Shown here in pieces: positions 7,204 to 13,005 of a stretch of DNA of 13,005 nucleotides. The stretch's first letter is position 1. Each line of letters begins with the position of its first letter. Source of the DNA: Chitinophagaceae bacterium (GTDB lineage Bacteria > Bacteroidota > Bacteroidia > Chitinophagales > Chitinophagaceae); assembly GCA_016786525.1 (NCBI GenBank), contig JAEUVW010000217.1, forward strand, positions 1 through 13,005, written 5' to 3'. The position numbers and the translations under genes are program-made. Under the pieces are notes generated by a model. It had not been told where the DNA came from. It was given only the letters and a program-made list of their open reading frames with translations, and did not search any database.

Positions 7204-9786
7204 ATGAAAAATACTCTCTTCCTGGCATTATGCCTGTTCTTCAGCACCCTGGCCTATACGCAAACAACAGATGACGGTACCACTGAATACCATATTCCTG
7301 TAGTATTCCACGTGGTGCATGACTTTGGGGAAGAGTATTTCCAAGACACTATTTTTACGTATACCATAGACCGGCTGAATCAAATATTCAACAAAGAGTA
7401 TGCAGATACCGCAGTGATCATTGATCCCTACCGCGGTTTCATTCACAATTCAGATAAACGGTATATAGGCAATGCCCGTATCTTCTTTCACCTGGCTACC
7501 AAAGACCCCTCCGGTAATCCCACAACAGGCATTACACGTCATCGTTCTTACCTGACCAACGCTGGTAATGATTATGCTAAATATGAACAATGGCCACCGG
7601 AGCGTTACCTGAACGTATGGTTTGTGAACGGATTGGACGCAGATCATATCTCGCTCGGTGCCTATGGTACAGACTCTGCAGCCGCCGGTCTTACTCCTCA
7701 TTACGACGGGCTCATCACACAGCTCTATGGTTCTGTTTTTTACAGGTTGATGGTGCCTGAACTGGGCCGAATGCTGGGGCTGAAGTATGTATTCGGTGAA
7801 AGAGGGACATGGGGTACTGCCTGTGGTGACGATGATATAGACGATACACCACCCACAAAAGGGCACTCTACTACGGGGGGCTGCGCCGATGTCAAAAAGC
7901 TGTATGATACCGCCTGTACTTACGTACGTGCTGTGGAGCTGAATAAACCGAGAATTGACTCGGTAAAAAGAGCCGACGGCAGCTATGCGGTTGTCAGCGA
8001 CATGGCTACCGGCAGGGGCATCAGTTTTGAATGCCGTACATCAAGCACCCTGGATCGCTTTTCTTTTTATCCCGCAGCTCCTGTGGGCTCCGAATATAAA
8101 ATAGGGCTTGCCCGGGATGGTGTGCCTGTAGACAGCATTACGGTCATCTCCACTGTTGAGAACACCGTACAGCATGTAGCTGCCGGCTTCTCTATTCCCG
8201 CGGCACCAAAGTCAGGCAGGTATACCCTGTATTTTATCAGCAATCCGGGGGCCTTAAGAGATACCTTTTTAGCGGCTTCCTATTCTAAAGGTGTACCGGG
8301 CAGCGTGTTGACTACGGAGGAAAGTTCGGGAAACTATTATAATTTTTTCTACGATTGGAAGATCACACACGGTTACTTCAGGATCTATGCGGGCGACTCT
8401 CTTGTCGACTACCCGGACACTGTCAATGCTCATAATGCCATGGACCTGATGTATTGCGCACAGATGTTCACCTATGGCCAGGTGATGAAAATGCGGGAGA
8501 CATTGCGTCCTGCAACAGGGATGCGCTACCAGTGGAGCACTGCTGAAAACCTTTCCGCCACAGGAGCCCTGGATGCCATGCCCGCTATGAAGCCCAAAGC
8601 CGAGATGCTCGTCGACCAGGCCGTGAGTACATTTGGCTTCAGGACAACTGAAAGGAGCTATTTTGCCTGCCTGGGCGACGCGTCCTGGTTCAGCATGGTG
8701 TTTGCGAACAAGAGCTGGCGCGGAAAGGCAGAGACGATCAGTTGGGTTTTGTCCAATGCGGCCACTACACCCGTCTCCTCCAATACAGACAAGGTGACGA
8801 CAAAATTTGGCAGTACCGGTTGGGCGGAAGTGATGATGATTGCCGCCAATGCGCAAGGCAGCGACACCGCTATAGAGCAGGTCTACATTGCCGACACCAA
8901 TGCCCTCAACCCTGCCGGCTACTGGCAGGAATTCAACCATCCGGCAGACTATGCCAACTGGCCCATTTTCAATTATTACAAGAACCGCTACAAATGGGAA
9001 ATGAGTGCGCGTGGTTATTTCGACAACACGTCTATCCGTTACAAAAGCTACGACGACCGCACATCGCCTGAAAACCGCCTGGGCAGCCCGGAGGGTGACT
9101 ATGACGACTTTTTCACACCGGCATTTGACCTGAGTGGCCTGGGTGAAAACGGCAACCTGAACTTTATGTATGCAGGCGCCTACGCGACAGAAGACCCCTC
9201 CTTTAAAAAAGATGTGCTGGAGATTGCCTATTCTACAGATTGCGGTGGTACATGGATACCATTGAAAAAAATGTCCGGGGAAGAATTGCAGACAAGAGAA
9301 CCGGTAAGCGACCGCGAGTACTTATCCCATTATGAAGACTGGAAGCCGATGAGCATTGATCTGAAACGGGGCACGACGAAAATCCGCAATTCAAGGGTGT
9401 ATTTCAGGTTCCGGTACAGGCCTTCAGCCATTCAGAAGATGGAGGGTAAATATGCTGCGGGCAACAATTTCTACATGGACCGTATCCACATCAGCAACAA
9501 CCCGCTGGGCGTTAATGAGGTGATCCTGGGTGAAAAAGCTGCCACGCTGGCCCCCAACCCGACCAGCGCTAACGCCTTTATATTGTTCGGAAAAGCGAAT
9601 GCAAACGTACAGATCAGCGTAAGGGACATAACTGGTAAACAGGTGTACTCCCTGACGACCAAAGTAGACCGGAACAATGCCAGAATAGAGATCCCCGCAT
9701 CCGTATTAGGCGGGAAAGGTTGCTACATCGTACACATCAGCGGCGACGACAACCTGAACCAGACAGAGAAGCTGCTGGTGTATTAA
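7204..9786 (+). CDS. Secreted M43-family pseudoprotease (zinc ligands lost), T9SS cargo, paralogue 3
   Basis: An 860-residue homologue of the two preceding proteases. The start at 7204 gives a signal peptide (MKNTLFLALCLFFSTLAYT before Gln20); upstream in-frame codons overlap the promoter. After the signal peptide only about nine residues precede the catalytic domain (EYHIPVVFHVVHDFG), so the roughly 45-50 residue propeptide with its Cys is absent. The zinc motif aligns as PELGRMLGLKY: Pro185, Arg189 and Tyr195 replace the three His, while Glu186 is kept. The downstream CGDDDIDDTP segment is preserved. The Met-turn reads NAMDLM, with Leu415 in place of Tyr. The inserted beta-rich segment (about 247-350), PKD-like domain, jellyroll and T9SS sorting domain (about 780-860, ending EKLLVY) are all present. 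With no frameshift or stop, it looks like a maintained non-catalytic protein. A binding, decoy or regulatory role is inference. Confidence 0.85.
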   Translation: MKNTLFLALCLFFSTLAYTQTTDDGTTEYHIPVVFHVVHDFGEEYFQDTIFTYTIDRLNQIFNKEYADTAVIIDPYRGFIHNSDKRYIGNARIFFHLATKDPSGNPTTGITRHRSYLTNAGNDYAKYEQWPPERYLNVWFVNGLDADHISLGAYGTDSAAAGLTPHYDGLITQLYGSVFYRLMVPELGRMLGLKYVFGERGTWGTACGDDDIDDTPPTKGHSTTGGCADVKKLYDTACTYVRAVELNKPRIDSVKRADGSYAVVSDMATGRGISFECRTSSTLDRFSFYPAAPVGSEYKIGLARDGVPVDSITVISTVENTVQHVAAGFSIPAAPKSGRYTLYFISNPGALRDTFLAASYSKGVPGSVLTTEESSGNYYNFFYDWKITHGYFRIYAGDSLVDYPDTVNAHNAMDLMYCAQMFTYGQVMKMRETLRPATGMRYQWSTAENLSATGALDAMPAMKPKAEMLVDQAVSTFGFRTTERSYFACLGDASWFSMVFANKSWRGKAETISWVLSNAATTPVSSNTDKVTTKFGSTGWAEVMMIAANAQGSDTAIEQVYIADTNALNPAGYWQEFNHPADYANWPIFNYYKNRYKWEMSARGYFDNTSIRYKSYDDRTSPENRLGSPEGDYDDFFTPAFDLSGLGENGNLNFMYAGAYATEDPSFKKDVLEIAYSTDCGGTWIPLKKMSGEELQTREPVSDREYLSHYEDWKPMSIDLKRGTTKIRNSRVYFRFRYRPSAIQKMEGKYAAGNNFYMDRIHISNNPLGVNEVILGEKAATLAPNPTSANAFILFGKANANVQISVRDITGKQVYSLTTKVDRNNARIEIPASVLGGKGCYIVHISGDDNLNQTEKLLVY

Positions 9787-9812
9787 ACCGCTCCCCGGAT
9801 CATACGATAACC

Positions 9813-9843
9813 ATAAAGCCTGCCCTTCCCGGGCAGGCTTTAT
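9813..9843 (+). terminator. Terminator hairpin after protease paralogue 3
   Basis: A 13-bp inverted repeat (ATAAAGCCTGCCC / GGGCAGGCTTTAT) with loop TTCCC, followed by TTG. Its core is the same as the hairpin after paralogue 2. The following 135 bases up to the next hairpin contain no gene that I can support. Confidence 0.85.
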
Positions 9844-9978
9844 TTGTGCCTTTCGGATGCTGTTCTCCTCTCGGGGAAGCCGCCCGCAGACGGAGGATTT
9901 TAGCTGAACGTTTACCGCTGTCCCGCATGTTCCGAAGGGCATCCGGGACCCTCCGGTAGACAGAGTCTGCGACTAAGC

Positions 9979-10017
9979 AAAAAAAAACTGCAGGAACAAT
10001 TTCCTGCAGTTTTTTTT
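9979..10017 (-). terminator. Terminator of pyrH, possibly bidirectional
   Basis: CTGCAGGAA (9988-9996) and TTCCTGCAG (10001-10009) pair perfectly around CAAT. The stem is flanked by an A run on the left and eight T on the right, so it can act in both directions. It lies just past the pyrH stop codon on the minus strand, between convergent genes. Confidence 0.88.
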
Positions 10018-10039
10018 AAAAAAGAATGAAATGGGATTT

Positions 10040-10750
10040 TTATTTTACGATGGTGCCGACCTGTTTGCCGTTGACCACATCCATCAGGTTGCCGGCCTTG
10101 TTCATGTCGAATACAATGATCGGCAGCTTGTTTTCCTGGCAAAGCGTGAAGGCCGTCATGTCCATTACCTTCAGTTCCTTGCTGATCGCTTCGGAGAAGG
10201 AGATGGAGTCGAAACGCGTAGCCGTCTTATCTTTCTCAGGGTCGGCCGTATAGATGCCGTCTACACGGGTGCCTTTCAGGATCACATCGGCCTGTATCTC
10301 TACCGCGCGCAGCGCTCCTGCAGTATCCGTAGTAAAATAAGGATTGCCCGTACCGGCAGCAAAGATCACGACACGGTCTTTCTCCAGGTGCCGTATCGCA
10401 CGGCGGCGGATATAAGGCTCTGCGATCTGCTCCATTTTAATGGCGCTCATCAGCCTGGTCTTTACACCGCATTTTTCCAGCGAAGCCTGCAGGGCCATGC
10501 CATTGATCACCGTGGCCAGCATACCCATATAGTCGCCTTGTGCGCGCTCAATACCGGTTTCGCTTTCATTCATGCCGCGGTAGATATTGCCTCCGCCGAT
10601 CACTACGGATACCTGTACGCCTACGGCTACGATGCTTTTGATATCCTGCGCATATTGGCTGAGCATTTTGGGGTCCAGGCCAAAGTTGCGGTCGCCCATC
10701 AGCGACTCGCCGGATAATTTCAATAATATTCTGTTGTACTTAGGGATCAT
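10040..10750 (-). CDS. pyrH: UMP kinase (uridylate kinase)
   Basis: Cytoplasmic bacterial UMP kinase of the amino-acid-kinase fold. It phosphorylates UMP to UDP with ATP in de novo pyrimidine nucleotide synthesis. The 236 residues are the usual family length. Visible motifs are KLSGESLMG near residue 11 (ATP phosphate binding), GGGNIYRG near residue 52, GTGNPYFTTDTAGALRA near residue 133 (UMP/catalytic loop) and DVILKGTRVDGIYTADP near residue 155. It begins 35 bp after the gcvT stop on the same strand with no terminator between, so the two are probably co-transcribed. A purine-rich stretch (AAGGAAAAAG) precedes the start. In many bacteria pyrH is followed by frr; here a terminator follows instead. 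Confidence 0.97.
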   Translation of the reverse strand: MIPKYNRILLKLSGESLMGDRNFGLDPKMLSQYAQDIKSIVAVGVQVSVVIGGGNIYRGMNESETGIERAQGDYMGMLATVINGMALQASLEKCGVKTRLMSAIKMEQIAEPYIRRRAIRHLEKDRVVIFAAGTGNPYFTTDTAGALRAVEIQADVILKGTRVDGIYTADPEKDKTATRFDSISFSEAISKELKVMDMTAFTLCQENKLPIIVFDMNKAGNLMDVVNGKQVGTIVK

Positions 10751-10785
10751 CTGTTTTTTCTTTTTCCTTTTTATCGTGCCCTGCC

Positions 10786-11871
10786 TTAAGCAAAAGGCAT
10801 TTTTACCACTGTAGCCTTCAGCGCTTTATCCCTTACCTGGATAAAGATATCCGAGCCTTCATTGCTGTGTTCTTTGGCAACATAAGCCATGCCTATGGCT
10901 TTGCCCAGGCTGGGGGCCTGCGTGCCTGAGGTGACAACGCCGATCTCTTTGCCGGCAGCATCCACCACTTTGTAGTCGTGGCGGGGGATACCCTTGTCTA
11001 CCATTTCAAAGCCCACCAGCTTGCGGCTGATGCCGTTTGCTTTCTGCTCTTCCAGCAGACCGCGGCCGTTAAAGTCTTTGGTGAATTTGGTGATCCAGCC
11101 CAGGCCGGCTTCCAGGGGGGAAGTGGTGTCGCTGATATCGTTTCCGTACAGGCAGAAGCCTTTTTCCAGGCGCAGCGTATCGCGTGCGGCCAGGCCTATG
11201 GGTTTCAGTCCGTGCGGAGCGCCTACGCGGAAGATCTCGTTCCAGATCTTTTCGGCCGCATCGTCTTTATCTTCAAAATAGATTTCCACGCCACCGGATC
11301 CGGTATATCCTGTCGCGCTGACGATCACATTGTCTATTCCTGCAAATTTTCCTTTGGCAAAAGTGTAGTACTTCAGGTTGGTGATGTCCATGTCTGTCAG
11401 TTCCTGCATGTATTTCACCGCATTGGGCCCTTGCACGGCCAGCAGGCCGGTGCGGTCGGAAATGTTTTCCATTTCCACGCCTTCGGTGTTGAAAGAGCTG
11501 ATCCAGTTCCAGTCTTTTTCAATATTGGAGGCGTTCACCACCAGCAGGTAAGTCTTGTTTTCTTCGATGCAATAGATCAGCAGGTCGTCCACGATGCCGC
11601 CTGTTGTATTGGGCAGGCAGGAATACTGCGCTTTGCCTGCAGTCAGTTTGCTGGCATCGTTGGTGGTCACCCTTTGGATCAGGTCCAGCGCTTTGTCTCC
11701 CTTCAGCAGGAATTCGCCCATATGGCTTACATCAAATACACCGGCATTATTGCGTACGGTATGGTGTTCTTCGTTGATGCCGGAGTAGGAGATCGGCATA
11801 TTGTAACCGGCAAATTCGGCCATTTTTGCGCCCAGCGCAACGTGCATGGAAGTAAACGGGGTATTCTTCAT
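10786..11871 (-). CDS. gcvT: Aminomethyltransferase, glycine cleavage system T protein
   Basis: Cytoplasmic T protein of the glycine cleavage complex. It transfers the methylene group of aminomethyl-lipoyl H protein to tetrahydrofolate, releasing ammonia. The 361 residues match the family length. The N-terminal part shows FAGYNMPISYSGINEEHH and VFDVSHMGEF. GGIVDDLLIY follows, with the Asp pair at the folate-site catalytic position. Then come LLVVNASNIEKDWNW, RTGLLAVQGPNA, ATGYTGSGGVEIYF, the PIGLAARDTLRLEKGFCLYG segment and VTSGTQAPSLGKAIGMAYV. None of the H, P or L partner genes is in the window. It is apparently the first gene of a two-gene unit with pyrH. Confidence 0.97.
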   Translation of the reverse strand: MKNTPFTSMHVALGAKMAEFAGYNMPISYSGINEEHHTVRNNAGVFDVSHMGEFLLKGDKALDLIQRVTTNDASKLTAGKAQYSCLPNTTGGIVDDLLIYCIEENKTYLLVVNASNIEKDWNWISSFNTEGVEMENISDRTGLLAVQGPNAVKYMQELTDMDITNLKYYTFAKGKFAGIDNVIVSATGYTGSGGVEIYFEDKDDAAEKIWNEIFRVGAPHGLKPIGLAARDTLRLEKGFCLYGNDISDTTSPLEAGLGWITKFTKDFNGRGLLEEQKANGISRKLVGFEMVDKGIPRHDYKVVDAAGKEIGVVTSGTQAPSLGKAIGMAYVAKEHSNEGSDIFIQVRDKALKATVVKMPFA

Positions 11872-11911
11872 TTGTTGTTGATATATGTAGAAAGGAATGA
11901 AAAAGTATGCG

Positions 11912-11919
11912 CAAATATA
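11912..11919 (-). promoter_or_regulatory. Candidate -7 promoter element of gcvT
   Basis: Read on the minus strand, TATATTTG matches TAnnTTTG exactly and lies 40 bp upstream of the gcvT ATG. No good -33 TTTG is seen at the expected distance. The leader is A/T-rich and ends in AACAACAA before the ATG, without a Shine-Dalgarno sequence. Confidence 0.5.
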
Positions 11920-12011
11920 AGTCGCTAACGCGTAAATAGGGAATTTTTGACGGCAGCACTTTAGCCCGATAGCGGGAATGCCCCGGCAGCAGCGCTCAGG
12001 CCCTGCAGGAA

Positions 12012-13005
12012 TTATTGGCCCGGGTTGTATTCATACGCGATCTCGTAGGGCGTATGCCGCAATTTAGGATTGACCTGGCCGATCGGCAGGTCTTCCTGCT
12101 GGGGGGTGGGCTCGCAGATATAGTATTTCCTTTCTTTGTACACGATGGGCTTGCCCTGTGCTTTCTCGAATTGTACCGCTATGGTGACGTGTTTGGGGTA
12201 CAGCACCACGATCATGGGCAGGTTATAGATTTCCTTTACCAGGGCAAAGAACAATCCCGCACGGTCGTCGCAATCGCTGCTGCTGTTCAGCAGGGTCTGT
12301 TCCGGCGACAGGCGTTTTTCCCTGCCGAAAGCATCCTGGTCGGTTTTATAGGCAAAAGCATTCCTGGAAAAGCGCATCAGGTAATCCACGCCTTTTTTGG
12401 GACTCATGCCCTTTACCGCATCTTTCAGCTCGGGGATCAGGGAGTTGTACGTACGGTCGCTGAGCGGGATATTGAAGTACGCTTCATAGTCCACCACAGG
12501 GTAGTTGACAAAAATGTTCTGCACTTCGGTATTCACCAGTACTTTGAACGTGTAATTCTTTTCTTCATACTGAAACTGCAGGTCTTTCTCAGCATAGGCA
12601 TCATTGTTGAACTGAGGCATCTTCGTTACCCGGTACGAAAAAGCCTCTATCGCTTCCGGCATTTCTATCGGAACAGAGAAAAAACTCAGTGTGCTGAAAT
12701 CCAGCTTGCTGCCGTAATCATGATAATTAAGGCATACATATTGCTTGCCTTCCTGCTGGTAAAAAGGAATGTCGTAGATATTGTCGTCGCTGTACACATA
12801 CAACAGCAGGCGGCTGTCGCAGATGGCCAGGCGCGCGTCGAAGCCCGATTTGCACAGCAGGAACCACTTGTACAGGGTATACAGTTCAAAGTTTTTCTCC
12901 TTGGCGCAAAGCTGCTGCGCCGTTTTCCGGATCAGTTGGTAGTAAAACCAGTCGTCCAGCCTGTTTTTTTGTTTGTAATACACCAGGTGGTTTACAAATG
13001 CCTGG
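12012..13005 (-). CDS. Uncharacterised protein with transglutaminase-like signature, 5' end beyond the window
   Basis: The frame stays open to the right edge (codons upstream of the GTG at 12983 read QAFVNHLV), so the protein is partial and its true start is not visible. About 330 residues can be read. The N-terminal part (DDWFYYQLIRKTAQQL, LYKWFLLCKSG) looks helical. A beta-rich middle has LLLYVYSDDNIYDIPF and YVCLNYHDYG. The C-terminal third holds SSDCDDRAGLFFALVKEI (Cys codon 12270-12272) and KHVTIAVQF (His codon 12189-12191), then YYICEPT. This spacing resembles the Cys-His core of the transglutaminase-like/cysteine protease superfamily, with the Glu in CEPT a possible third member. No signal peptide can be judged. 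Substrate and role are unknown; the superfamily call is by motif only. Confidence 0.6.
   Translation of the reverse strand, partial: QAFVNHLVYYKQKNRLDDWFYYQLIRKTAQQLCAKEKNFELYTLYKWFLLCKSGFDARLAICDSRLLLYVYSDDNIYDIPFYQQEGKQYVCLNYHDYGSKLDFSTLSFFSVPIEMPEAIEAFSYRVTKMPQFNNDAYAEKDLQFQYEEKNYTFKVLVNTEVQNIFVNYPVVDYEAYFNIPLSDRTYNSLIPELKDAVKGMSPKKGVDYLMRFSRNAFAYKTDQDAFGREKRLSPEQTLLNSSSDCDDRAGLFFALVKEIYNLPMIVVLYPKHVTIAVQFEKAQGKPIVYKERKYYICEPTPQQEDLPIGQVNPKLRHTPYEIAYEYNPGQ

Larger units (their letters stand above)
1329..9786 (+). repeat. Tandem array of three paralogous protease-family genes
   Basis: Three same-strand genes with the same domain order, each with its own downstream hairpin and a candidate upstream promoter. 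Copies 1 and 2 are close relatives with long near-identical DNA blocks; for example 3209-3295 equals 6196-6282 without a mismatch. Copy 3 is clearly more distant throughout but shares the sorting domain and even stretches of DNA at its end (GGCGACGACAACCTGAACCA in all three). The duplicated unit appears to include the terminator, since hairpins 2 and 3 have the same core. Confidence 0.9.

Noticed and set aside
7204..9786. Paralogue 3 as a decaying pseudogene
   Set aside because: The frame is intact over 860 codons with conserved signal peptide, accessory domains, sorting domain, promoter and terminator. Changes concentrate on the catalytic residues rather than being scattered lesions.
10978..11928. 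Plus-strand open frame of 316 codons opposite gcvT
   Set aside because: It is antisense to a clear gcvT, has no domain signature, and reads as low-information sequence rich in Phe, His and Gln.

Overview
The window looks like chromosomal DNA from a Bacteroidota bacterium. Three things point there: C-terminal type IX secretion (T9SS) sorting domains, promoter elements of the TTTG / TAnnTTTG type, and A-rich leaders without Shine-Dalgarno sequences. The housekeeping proteins and moderate GC suggest the Chitinophagaceae (Chitinophaga-like), but the genus is an inference.

Layout, left to right. (1) The 3' part of metK (S-adenosylmethionine synthetase) on +, ending in a clear terminator. (2) About 320 bp of non-coding DNA. 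(3) A tandem array of three long paralogous genes on + (1329-4103, 4316-7087, 7204-9786), which fills most of the window. Each encodes a secreted, multidomain M43 (pappalysin/cytophagalysin-like) metalloprotease homologue. The shared order is signal peptide, metzincin domain with a beta-rich segment inserted between the zinc helix and the Met-turn, PKD-like domain, jellyroll domain and T9SS type A sorting domain. Each copy is followed by its own hairpin and preceded by a possible promoter, so they look like duplicated single-gene cassettes. (4) A convergent minus-strand block: pyrH (UMP kinase) with a strong terminator, and gcvT (glycine cleavage T protein) 35 bp upstream of it, probably co-transcribed as gcvT-pyrH. 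(5) A minus-strand protein with a transglutaminase-like Cys/His signature, running off the right edge.

The most interesting point is the third paralogue. Copies 1 and 2 carry an intact zinc site (HExxHxxNxxH) and a Met-turn MDY. In copy 3 the three zinc-ligand histidines are Pro, Arg and Tyr, the Met-turn Tyr is Leu, and the Cys-containing propeptide of copies 1 and 2 is missing. The frame is nevertheless open for 860 codons, with signal peptide, accessory domains and secretion signal preserved. It therefore looks like a maintained, secreted pseudoprotease encoded beside two probably active siblings. The window holds no RNA gene, insertion sequence or CRISPR array that I can support.
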